5,110 bases of DNA from Terriglobales bacterium (GCA_030150795.1 JASLFF010000729.1:1-5110), one strand, 5' to 3'. Shown: positions 1 through 5,110, counted from the stretch's first letter. Made by a program: numbers and translations. Notes: generated from the sequence alone by a model not told the origin.

Positions 1-244
1 TTGAAAAAGCTGCCTTGCCGGCAAATTGTCCCAGATGCTCATAGGCGCGCACGTAGGCATCCTGCATTACGTCCTCTGCCTCGCCGTCATTGCGCAGGAT
101 AACGCGGGAAACACGGAAGAGCCACTGGTTATAACGGCGCATCAGGATCTCAAAAAGCGCTGTCTCGCCTGCGAGCACACGTGCCACTACTTCCTCATCT
201 TGCACTTCGCTTTGTGCAGTTACCGGGACCAGCATGGTGCTCAC
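1..244 (-). CDS. RNA polymerase sigma factor, ECF/sigma-70 family (partial, N-terminal 81 residues)
   Basis: This is the N-terminal part of an alternative sigma factor, which would direct RNA polymerase to a set of promoters. The 81 visible residues contain sigma-70 region 2. A helix around residues 28-52 (ALFEILMRRYNQWLFRVSRV) is typical of the core-binding part. It is followed by the -10 recognition segment at about residues 53-71 (GEAEDVMQDAYVRAYEHL) and the start of the linker to region 2.4 (GQFAGKAAFS). Regions 3/4 and the stop lie beyond the left edge. I chose the GTG start at 242-244 because an AGGGAGGG Shine-Dalgarno lies 7 bases upstream; the in-frame ATG at 233-235 is 16 bases away from it. 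The gene is divergent from the propeller gene. No anti-sigma gene is visible, so the activating signal and regulon cannot be told. The family call is firm; the ECF subgroup is not determined. Confidence 0.92.
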   Translation of the reverse strand, partial: MSTMLVPVTAQSEVQDEEVVARVLAGETALFEILMRRYNQWLFRVSRVILRNDGEAEDVMQDAYVRAYEHLGQFAGKAAFS

Positions 245-250
245 CTGGAT

Positions 251-259
251 TCCCTCCCT
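251..259 (-). promoter_or_regulatory. Shine-Dalgarno of the sigma factor gene
   Basis: On the minus strand this reads AGGGAGGGA, a strong ribosome binding site. Its distance of 7 bases favours the GTG start at 244 over the ATG at 235. Confidence 0.7.
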
Positions 260-282
260 GCCTGAATAGAGTAAGCTGGGAG

Positions 283-310
283 CCAAAGGTTACAATTTTA
301 AGTCCTTTGG
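283..310. promoter_or_regulatory. Candidate operator or RNA hairpin: inverted repeat in the divergent promoter region
   Basis: CCAAAGG (283-289) and CCTTTGG (304-310) form a perfect 7-bp inverted repeat with a 14-base AT-rich spacer. The spacer holds -10-like hexamers for both directions: TACAAT at 291-296 on the plus strand, and TAAAAT on the minus strand (complement of 295-300). I see no matching -35 element for either. A direct GGGAGC repeat (278-283 and 309-314) brackets the dyad at a 31-bp spacing, about three helical turns. The right arm runs into the GGGAG ribosome binding site (309-313) of the propeller gene. The site could be an operator between the two divergent genes or a hairpin that hides that ribosome binding site. 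The repeat is seen directly; its function is inference. Confidence 0.35.
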
Positions 311-320
311 GAGCATGGAT

Positions 321-1328
321 ATGCGCGTTGCCGCTTTGATCATACTGCTATTTTCGCCCTTCGTCTGGGCGCAAACACCGCAAAGCAGCCGGACGGACGT
401 CCCGCTTCGGGGGATCAGTGCCGTTTCTGGCAAGGTAGCCTGGGCCAGCGGCGCCAAGGGAACGGTCTTGCGGACTGTTGACGGCGGCACGACCTGGGAG
501 ACATTAGTCATTGCCGGCGCCGATTCGCTCGACTTTCGCGACATTCAGGCTTTCGACCAGAACACTGCTTTTGTGCTCAGCATCGGCGCGGGCGATCAGT
601 CGCGTATTTATAAGACCTCTGACGGCGGCAAGATCTGGCAACGGCAGTTCACCAACAGCGATCCCAAAGCTTTTTATGATTGCTTTTCTTTCTGGGACAG
701 CACTCATGGAATCGCCGTGAGCGACTCTGTGGATAGCAAATTCCCGCTGATTGCGACCTCAGATGGAATGACCTGGAATCCGGTGGTGGTCAAAAACATG
801 CCGGCGGCCCTGCCCAGTGAAGGCGCTTTTGCCGCCAGCGGCACCTGCATTGCGACCTTGGGCAAGAATGATGTCTGGTTTGGCACCGGCGGGCCAGCCG
901 CGCGGGTCTTTCATTCCATGGATCGCGGGAAAAACTGGATCGTCGCGGAAACACCGATCCTCCACGGCGCAGCGTCGCAAGGCGTTTTCTCTCTGGCCTT
1001 CTGGACAGCGAAAGATGGAATCGCCGTCGGAGGAGATTACAAAGAACCGGCCAAGAATGAAAATGTGGCGGCGGTCACGCATGATGGCGGCAAGACGTGG
1101 AAACTGGCGTCGAAACCGCCGCGAGGATATCGCTCGGCTGTGACGGTTGGGCCTTCCCATACTCTGGTGGCCGTTGGTACAAGCGGCGCGGATATTTCCC
1201 ACGACTACGGCAATAGTTGGTCGCCCATGTTCAAGGAAGACCTGAATGCTGTGGCTCTGGTTGGCGATTCTGGATGGGCAGTGGGACCAGGGGGCAAGAT
1301 TGTTAGCATTCATCTCGATTCCCATTAA
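321..1328 (+). CDS. Exported Asp-box (BNR) beta-propeller protein, Ycf48-like
   Basis: A 335-residue exported repeat protein. Residues 1-17 form a signal peptide (Arg after Met, then a hydrophobic core), probably cut at VWA|QT. Six Asp-box motifs of the form (S/T)xDxGxxW follow: TVDGGTTW 52-59, TSDGGKIW 99-106, TSDGMTW 146-152 (one residue short), SMDRGKNW 199-206, THDGGKTW 253-260 and SHDYGNSW 293-300. The 40-54 residue spacing is that of propeller blades, and the closing GWAVGPGGKI segment at about 318-327 could complete a seventh blade with the N-terminal strand. Ycf48/HCF136, a photosystem II assembly factor, has this fold, but relatives are common in non-photosynthetic bacteria and their role is mostly unknown; no glycosidase active site is evident. 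I start at the ATG at 321 because GGGAG (309-313) then sits 7 bases away; the ATG at 315 (337 residues) would leave one base. The gene is divergent from the sigma factor. Confidence 0.85.
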   Translation: MRVAALIILLFSPFVWAQTPQSSRTDVPLRGISAVSGKVAWASGAKGTVLRTVDGGTTWETLVIAGADSLDFRDIQAFDQNTAFVLSIGAGDQSRIYKTSDGGKIWQRQFTNSDPKAFYDCFSFWDSTHGIAVSDSVDSKFPLIATSDGMTWNPVVVKNMPAALPSEGAFAASGTCIATLGKNDVWFGTGGPAARVFHSMDRGKNWIVAETPILHGAASQGVFSLAFWTAKDGIAVGGDYKEPAKNENVAAVTHDGGKTWKLASKPPRGYRSAVTVGPSHTLVAVGTSGADISHDYGNSWSPMFKEDLNAVALVGDSGWAVGPGGKIVSIHLDSH

Positions 1329-1367
1329 ATCCTCTCGTGGGTCTTAAAGAATCCTGGCGATTGCGGT

Positions 1368-1397
1368 TTGACCCTGCCTCAGACTGCTGATTAGAAT
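1368..1397 (+). promoter_or_regulatory. Predicted sigma-70-type promoter of the PNGase gene
   Basis: TTGACC (1368-1373) as -35 and TAGAAT (1392-1397) as -10 are separated by 18 bases, and each hexamer has one mismatch to consensus. Transcription would start near 1404. That gives a leader of about 30 bases and excludes the in-frame TTG at 1398 as a start. It also suggests that the PNGase gene is transcribed separately from the propeller gene. Confidence 0.55.
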
Positions 1398-1408
1398 TTG
1401 GCCCTCAT

Positions 1409-1428
1409 CTTTGGAGTTGCTTTGGAGG
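1409..1428 (+). promoter_or_regulatory. Doubled Shine-Dalgarno element before the PNGase gene
   Basis: The octamer CTTTGGAG occurs twice, at 1409-1416 and 1420-1427, with an 11-base period. The second copy extends to GGAGGT and lies 5 bases before the ATG at 1434, which decides that start. The first copy is too far upstream to pair directly for that ATG and could be a standby site or chance. Confidence 0.55.
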
Positions 1429-1433
1429 TAGTC

Positions 1434-3155
1434 ATGCACGTCCCTGCTGCTCACACTCTTCGGTCCATTTTGTTTTCTTCTCTTAAAATATTCGTTGCTG
1501 CCGGCCTTGTGCTGGCAGCCAGCGCAATTTCAGCCCAGCCTATTCCGCCGCCGGGATTGGTGATTGGCTCCGCTAATACCGCCACAGCCGATCCGCCCGT
1601 CGCGCGGCCCAACACCACGCCGTGCGTGGTTACGCTATTCAATAATTTTGCCTTTGCGGATTTTTCTCCCAAGCCATTCTCTTTTACCCCTGCGTGTCCG
1701 GGACCATGGGCAAAAGTCGTGTTGAACGCGGATTTTTCCATTCAGGCGGGCAGACAGTTTGACCGCACCGCGGAAATCTGGATCGGAGGCGTGAATGTAT
1801 ATTTCGGGACGACCTCAGAACCTTCAGGGACGGTGGCGCGCTCATGGCACATTGAGCGCGATCTCACGGACTATTCCGCGCTCTTTAATACCACGCAGAA
1901 TGGACGCGTTGATCTGGGAAATCTGGTGAACTCCACCTTTACCAGCACTCTGTTCGGCACGGCTGTAATTCAGTTCTATCCGCTGGCCCATCATCAGGAC
2001 GCTCCGCGCACCGCCGACCTGGTTTTGCCGCTGGCTTCCGATCCCACAGGCGGAACGGCATTCTTATCCAACTCCACAAGCGCCTTGTCAAAAAGCTTTT
2101 CTCTACCGGCCAATGTTGAGCGAGCATTTATAGATGTCGTCGCAGAAAGCCAGGCAGGAGACGAGTTCTGGTACACATGCGTGCCCAATGACGTTGCCAA
2201 CGAATTGCAAAGCTGCGGAGGAGGCGCCTTCCGTGAGAGCCAGGTCACAATCGACGGCACGCCCGCAGGCGTTGCTCCGGTCTATCCGTGGATCTATACC
2301 GGCGGAATCGATCCGCTGCTCTGGCGTCCCATCCCCGGCGTGCAAACGCTGAATTTTGCTCCTTATCGCGTTGACCTTACGCCTTTCGCCGGCGTGCTCA
2401 GCAACGGACAGCCGCATCAGGTGGCAGTGACCGTGTTCGGCGCTAACAACGGATTTTCCACCACGGCCACTCTGCTGGTGTTCCAGGACCATGGATCAAA
2501 TCAGGTTACGGGCGAGGTAACGCGCAATACCATTGGCGTGCCCAATCCTAACGTGGTTGAAAACCTGACCACCGCGGCAGATGGAACGATTACCGGATCG
2601 GTCACCGTGAGTTCGTCGCGCATCTTCAGAGTGGAAGGTTTTGTGCGGACGTCGCATGGCCGCATTGGAACCAGCGTGCAGCAGAATATTCAATTCTCCA
2701 GCCGCCAGGACTTCAACATCACCAACACCGCGTTTGTGCAGAACATCAAGCAGCGCACCACCATCACTTCTGAGACGCAGACCGACGGTCACGGAGGCGG
2801 AAATGAGTCCCAGCGTTTTGAATGGCCGCTGGACCTTGGCTTCACTTTCTCCGTGAATCCGGATGGCTCAGGCCAGCAAACCACCACGATCCGGCAGCAA
2901 TTCCAGAGCGCGGCGGTACACCACGGCGACAATGGACCCGATTCGTTTAGCGTGGTCTCCAATACCGTTACGCCAAGCGATACGCTGCTGTTTGACTCCA
3001 ACTTCAACATCACCGGCAGCACTGGCCAGCAAAGCGCGCAGGACTTTTTCTCCAATGACTCTGTCAGCGGTTGCTTCAGCCGCCAGATCACCGCTTCCGC
3101 GGGATTGCTGACTTCAATCACCGATGGCGCACTATGCAAGAAGGGCGGCAAATAA
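1434..3155 (+). CDS. Secreted peptide-N4-(N-acetyl-beta-glucosaminyl)asparagine amidase, PNGase A family
   Basis: Predicted to release intact N-glycans from glycoproteins by hydrolysing the GlcNAc-asparagine bond, turning Asn into Asp, outside the cell. The product has 573 residues, close to the roughly 570 of almond PNGase A. Residues 1-34 are a signal peptide (Arg and Lys, a hydrophobic stretch at 19-29, cleavage at ISA|QP). Family blocks are PWAKVVLNADFSIQAGRQFD at 91-110, RTAEIWIGGVNVYFGTTSEP at 111-130, VDLGNLVNSTFT at 159-170 and YPWIYTGGIDPLLWRPIPG at 284-302. VDLTPFAGVL follows at 313-322, then a long beta-rich second half. The six cysteines (64, 88, 249, 261, 547, 568) could pair in sequence order, as suits a secreted enzyme. 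I do not assign catalytic residues. The start is ATG 1434, with GGAGGT 5 bases upstream and after the predicted promoter; a TTG at 1398 would add 12 residues. An acid-active homologue has, to my recollection, been described from the acidobacterium Terriglobus. Confidence 0.92.
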   Translation: MHVPAAHTLRSILFSSLKIFVAAGLVLAASAISAQPIPPPGLVIGSANTATADPPVARPNTTPCVVTLFNNFAFADFSPKPFSFTPACPGPWAKVVLNADFSIQAGRQFDRTAEIWIGGVNVYFGTTSEPSGTVARSWHIERDLTDYSALFNTTQNGRVDLGNLVNSTFTSTLFGTAVIQFYPLAHHQDAPRTADLVLPLASDPTGGTAFLSNSTSALSKSFSLPANVERAFIDVVAESQAGDEFWYTCVPNDVANELQSCGGGAFRESQVTIDGTPAGVAPVYPWIYTGGIDPLLWRPIPGVQTLNFAPYRVDLTPFAGVLSNGQPHQVAVTVFGANNGFSTTATLLVFQDHGSNQVTGEVTRNTIGVPNPNVVENLTTAADGTITGSVTVSSSRIFRVEGFVRTSHGRIGTSVQQNIQFSSRQDFNITNTAFVQNIKQRTTITSETQTDGHGGGNESQRFEWPLDLGFTFSVNPDGSGQQTTTIRQQFQSAAVHHGDNGPDSFSVVSNTVTPSDTLLFDSNFNITGSTGQQSAQDFFSNDSVSGCFSRQITASAGLLTSITDGALCKKGGK

Positions 3156-3157
3156 CT

Positions 3158-3211
3158 TGGACTGGGGCGTGGGCATTCGCTCTCGCCCTTATTCTTCTTT
3201 CTTTCAGTCCA
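3158..3211 (+). terminator. Terminator-like nested stem structure after the PNGase gene
   Basis: An inner hairpin GGGCG (3165-3169) / CGCCC (3184-3188) with a 14-base loop is followed by a pyrimidine tract rich in T (3189-3204). This resembles a weak intrinsic terminator. A second, perfect 7-bp pair, TGGACTG (3158-3164) / CAGTCCA (3205-3211), encloses both, with its 5' arm directly against the inner stem. The whole could fold as 12 bp with a 16-base U-rich bulge. It begins 3 bases after the PNGase stop. Termination is likely but the inner stem is short. Confidence 0.45.
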
Positions 3212-3213
3212 TT

Positions 3214-3242
3214 TTGCGGAGCAGGAATGAACCGCGTATGAT
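3214..3242 (+). promoter_or_regulatory. Possible sigma-70-type promoter of kdoO
   Basis: TTGCGG (3214-3219) and TATGAT (3237-3242) are 17 bases apart. The -10 has one mismatch to consensus; the -35 matches only in TTG. Transcription would start near 3249, leaving about 22 bases before the kdoO ATG. If it is the main promoter, the first two mini-ORFs at 3227-3258 would not be in the mRNA. Confidence 0.35.
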
Positions 3243-3275
3243 TTCTTCAAGCAAATGACTGAAGGATGTTTATGA
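3227..3275 (+). other. Chain of three mini-ORFs joined by ATGA overlaps, leading into kdoO
   Basis: Three tiny reading frames follow one another: MNRV (3227-3241), MISSSK (3238-3258) and MTEGCL (3255-3275). Each TGA stop overlaps the next ATG as ATGA (3238-3241, 3255-3258, 3272-3275), and the last overlap is the kdoO start itself. GGAG at 3218-3221 lies 5 bases before the first ATG. This layout would allow translation by termination and reinitiation through the leader. The pattern is seen directly; translation is unproven and the promoter suggested at 3214-3242 argues against the first two. Confidence 0.3.
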
Positions 3276-4180
3276 CGGATGTATCCGGCAGCTCTGCCGT
3301 CCTGGACGTAACCACTTACGATTTGAAGCAAGCGCCCTGGCATTGTGACCAATTGGAGCGCGGAAAAGTGCTCTTCTTCAGCCATGTGCCGTTTGCATTT
3401 CCAGATGCCGACAGGGAATTTCTGCTTTCACAAAAGCAGACCGGCTCGCGCTTTCACAAAAATATTTCCTACCGTCCCACCAAGGATTTGATCAAGGGCG
3501 TGGATGAAAATTCACCGGACCGCGAGCGCATGAACGCCATCATGCGGGATTTTTCCGCATCGGTAACGGAATTTGTTTCCCAATTTCTAGCGCCCTATGC
3601 AGGCAAGATGAAGCTGGATTTTGCCAGCTTCCGTCCGCTGGAAGAGCAAGGCCGCGACCTCTCACTGCACAAGCGGAATGACTTGCTGCACGTGGATGCG
3701 TTTCCTTCCCGCCCCACGCACGGCGCGCGCATCCTGCGAGTATTTGCCAACATTAATCCATCCGTTGGACGCGTATGGAACGTAGGCGAACCATTCCATG
3801 ACTTTCTGCCCAAGCTGATGCAGAAGAAAAGAATTGGCCCATCGAACCGCGGAATGGGACGCACGCTGGCGCACATGGCCAGCAAGATCGGCCTGCCAGT
3901 CCCAGATCGCTCGCCCTATGACGAGTTCATGCTGTACCTGCATGACTGGCTCAAGGAAAACGCAGACTTCCAGAAGAATGCGCCGAAGCAAGAATTGATT
4001 TTCCCGCCAGGCAGCTCATGGATGGTCTATACCGATGGCGTTCCACACGCCGCCATGTCAGGTCAGTATGCGCTGGAGCAGACTTTTATCATTCCCAAGG
4101 AGGCGCTGGTCACGCCGCAGGTTGCGCCGTGCCAGGTCCTGGAAGATGGAAACTACGTGCCGCGTGGGCGGGCCAGCTAG
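3272..4180 (+). CDS. kdoO: Kdo hydroxylase (3-deoxy-D-manno-oct-2-ulosonic acid 3-hydroxylase), KdoO family
   Basis: Characterised KdoO enzymes are Fe(II)/2-oxoglutarate/O2-dependent dioxygenases that hydroxylate a Kdo residue of the LPS inner core, giving Ko (D-glycero-D-talo-oct-2-ulosonic acid). The 302 residues match the family's usual size of about 300. The iron site is visible as H140-V-D142 in LLHVDAFPSRP and a distal His, probably H259, in TDGVPHAAMSGQYALEQTF. Between them lies the family block ARILRVFANINPSVGRVWNV at 152-171. I do not assign the 2-oxoglutarate anchor. There is no signal peptide, so it acts on the cytoplasmic side. I chose ATG 3272 because AAGG (3262-3265) is 6 bases upstream; the ATG at 3266 (304 residues) directly abuts it. 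The gene is preceded by ATGA-linked mini-ORFs and ends in a 4-base convergent overlap with the barrel gene. No lipid A or Kdo synthesis genes are nearby. Confidence 0.87.
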   Translation: MTDVSGSSAVLDVTTYDLKQAPWHCDQLERGKVLFFSHVPFAFPDADREFLLSQKQTGSRFHKNISYRPTKDLIKGVDENSPDRERMNAIMRDFSASVTEFVSQFLAPYAGKMKLDFASFRPLEEQGRDLSLHKRNDLLHVDAFPSRPTHGARILRVFANINPSVGRVWNVGEPFHDFLPKLMQKKRIGPSNRGMGRTLAHMASKIGLPVPDRSPYDEFMLYLHDWLKENADFQKNAPKQELIFPPGSSWMVYTDGVPHAAMSGQYALEQTFIIPKEALVTPQVAPCQVLEDGNYVPRGRAS

Positions 4181-5073
4181 TTGTCGTGCCGATGGGCCGC
4201 TTTGCCCAGGTTCATCCGCAGGTTGAAACCAAAGCTGTTGAGGTTATAAGTAGCGCTGCGGGAGAAGCCCAACTGCACGCGCCATATCGGTGTAGGATCA
4301 AAAGCAACCCAGCTATTGAAACCGTTTTCACGCGTCAGGCCGGAACCGCTGGTGACCGCCGCCAGGTCAAAGGTGTTCTTGCCCTTGCCTTTTCCGCTCG
4401 ATCCCTTGCCCACAATCTTGCTGAAAATCTTCTGGTTGCCGAACGGAAAGATTTCATAGCCTGATCCGCCCACGGAAAAATGCTTGACCAACTCGAACTC
4501 GCCGCCTTCTTCCATGTGAGAAAGCAGACCCAGCGACGTGAAAGGCTTGGTGGACAATCCTGTATCGGGCACGGCGTTGGCCAGGCCCGCGTCTACAAAT
4601 GGCGTGAGCCGGTCAAACGAATGTTCAAAGCGATTGTCCCAGTCAAAGTTGCCGCGTCCGCTGCTGAAGCCCTTGGACGTGCTGCCCGTAGGCGCTGAAA
4701 GCGTTACGGTGGAACCATAATCCAGCGTCTTGCTCGGAGCGCGCATGGCAAATCCGAAATACGCGTTGCCCAATCCGTTATTGGTCACGTCCGTTGTGGT
4801 GGTGGTTGCCGTGCCATTGACCTGCGTGGTGGTGGTCTGTGTGTTGGCAAAATAAATGGGCATGCCGGCAAAGATGCCGAAGTGCTTATTGAAGTCGTAT
4901 CCGGCGTTGGAATCAAGCTTGAAGATTTTGCTGTCAGAGTTCAGCGTGCCCTGAAATTCTTCAAATCCGGTAAATCCCTTCTGCATTTCCGGCACAGGGG
5001 TGCTCTGGCCCACGGCAGAAACTGATACGAGCAACGCAAGCGCGCAAACAAACTTGGTTAAAAGACGATTCAC
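4177..5073 (-). CDS. Exported protein, probable outer-membrane beta-barrel, function unknown
   Basis: A 298-residue protein with a signal peptide (residues 1-23: MNRLLTKF, then a hydrophobic run, cut near AVGQ|S). I do not recognise a named family. The mature part is rich in Gly, Ser, Thr, Phe and Tyr, with short alternating segments such as NAYFGFAMRAP (103-113), TPFVDAGLANAV (157-168), WRVQLGFSRSATYNLNS (264-280) and FGFNLRMNLG (281-290). This fits a beta-barrel of the transporter-like kind seen in Acidobacteria. Likely loops are a Thr-rich tandem repeat (78-97) and a basic Gly-Lys stretch (GKGSSGKGKGK, 222-232). The end is atypical: after the last strand comes a charged tail, KAAHRHDN, not a terminal Phe. 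The start is GTG at 5071-5073, with AAGGAG 6 bases upstream. Its stop interlocks with that of kdoO. The substrate is unknown. Confidence 0.72.
   Translation of the reverse strand: MNRLLTKFVCALALLVSVSAVGQSTPVPEMQKGFTGFEEFQGTLNSDSKIFKLDSNAGYDFNKHFGIFAGMPIYFANTQTTTTQVNGTATTTTTDVTNNGLGNAYFGFAMRAPSKTLDYGSTVTLSAPTGSTSKGFSSGRGNFDWDNRFEHSFDRLTPFVDAGLANAVPDTGLSTKPFTSLGLLSHMEEGGEFELVKHFSVGGSGYEIFPFGNQKIFSKIVGKGSSGKGKGKNTFDLAAVTSGSGLTRENGFNSWVAFDPTPIWRVQLGFSRSATYNLNSFGFNLRMNLGKAAHRHDN
4783..4842 (-). repeat. Imperfect 30-bp tandem repeat coding a Thr-rich loop
   Basis: Two 30-bp units encode TQTTTTQVNG (residues 78-87) and TATTTTTDVT (88-97) of the barrel protein. The shared 11-mer GTGGTGGTGGT (plus strand) lies at 4796-4806 and 4826-4836, exactly 10 codons apart. 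It is probably a surface loop that grew by slippage or local duplication. Confidence 0.55.
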
Positions 5074-5079
5074 GGCGGA

Positions 5080-5085
5080 CTCCTT
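5080..5085 (-). promoter_or_regulatory. Shine-Dalgarno of the barrel protein gene
   Basis: On the minus strand this reads AAGGAG, 6 bases before the GTG at 5073. It supports a non-ATG start; the signal peptide begins correctly there. No clear promoter is visible in the remaining bases to the right edge. Confidence 0.75.
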
Positions 5086-5110
5086 GAATTACGGGGCTAT
5101 TCTGTCTTTT

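Larger units (their letters stand above)
1329..1433. other. Intergenic region between the propeller gene and the PNGase gene
   Basis: No gene is supported here. A weak hairpin is possible (GGGTC 1339-1343 with GACCC 1370-1374, plus AAA 1346-1348 with TTT 1367-1369), but no T-run follows, so it is not a typical intrinsic terminator. The rest holds the promoter and the doubled Shine-Dalgarno of the next gene. Confidence 0.5.

Noticed and set aside
26..265. 79-codon plus-strand frame at the left edge
   Set aside because: The opposite strand encodes clear sigma-70 region 2 over the same bases.
759..1325. 188-codon open frame on the minus strand across the propeller gene
   Set aside because: It lies fully antisense to a gene with a signal peptide and six Asp-boxes. 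The translation shows no recognisable domain.
1339..1374. Hairpin GGGTC/GACCC as terminator of the propeller gene
   Set aside because: The stem is interrupted, the loop is long, no T-run follows, and its 3' arm is the -35 element of a good promoter.
1398..1433. TTG start giving a 585-residue PNGase
   Set aside because: It lies at or before the predicted transcription start, has no Shine-Dalgarno, and the ATG at 1434 has an ideal one.
2789..3385. 198-codon open frame on the minus strand across the PNGase end, the intergenic region and the kdoO start
   Set aside because: It covers parts of two well-supported genes on the other strand and its product resembles no known family; an antisense shadow.
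4193..4208. TGGGC/GCCCA hairpin just after the kdoO stop as terminator
   Set aside because: Only 5 bp with no T-run on either side, and it lies in coding sequence of the barrel gene.
4018..4464. 148-codon plus-strand frame from the end of kdoO into the barrel gene
   Set aside because: It overlaps kdoO in another frame and then runs antisense to the barrel gene. No domain is recognisable.
1..5110. PNGase, kdoO, propeller and barrel as one new functional system
   Set aside because: Strand changes, separate promoter signals and unrelated substrates argue against a single operon. Without conserved neighbourhood data the association is only adjacency.

Overview
The window looks like a chromosomal segment of a soil-type Acidobacteriota (class Terriglobia or close). 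This is inferred from the moderately high GC, the style of the proteins and the mix of gene families (ECF sigma factor, Ycf48-like Asp-box propeller, acidic PNGase A-type amidase, Kdo hydroxylase, small outer-membrane barrel); there is no rRNA or marker gene to prove it. The Kdo hydroxylase and the barrel-like protein imply a Gram-negative envelope with LPS.

Layout: (1) 1-244, minus strand: N-terminal part of an ECF-type sigma-70 factor that runs off the left edge. (2) 245-320: short divergent control region with a 7-bp dyad (283-289 / 304-310) whose right arm overlaps the next gene's ribosome binding site. (3) 321-1328, plus: exported beta-propeller with six Asp-box (BNR) motifs, Ycf48-like. 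(4) 1329-1433: intergenic region with a good sigma-70-type promoter. (5) 1434-3155, plus: secreted peptide-N4-(N-acetyl-beta-glucosaminyl)asparagine amidase of the PNGase A family, with six cysteines. (6) 3156-3271: intergenic region with a nested stem structure, a weak promoter and a chain of three tiny ORFs joined by ATGA overlaps. (7) 3272-4180, plus: Kdo hydroxylase (KdoO family, Fe(II)/2-oxoglutarate dioxygenase). (8) 4177-5073, minus: exported, probably outer-membrane beta-barrel protein of unknown function, tail to tail with KdoO; the two stop codons interlock in the palindrome CTAG. (9) 5074-5110: the barrel gene's Shine-Dalgarno and upstream sequence.

Four of the five genes act in or beyond the cell envelope: a secreted deglycosylating enzyme, a periplasmic or secreted propeller, an enzyme that modifies the inner-core sugar of LPS, and a barrel. 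They do not form one evident operon. PNGase and kdoO are co-directional but separated by 116 bases containing terminator-like and promoter-like signals, and the outer genes are divergent or convergent. I see no mobile element, CRISPR array, tRNA or rRNA, and no convincing new defence or biosynthetic system. The most unusual points are the ATGA-linked mini-ORF chain before kdoO, the bacterial PNGase A homologue, and the dyad between the sigma factor and the propeller gene.
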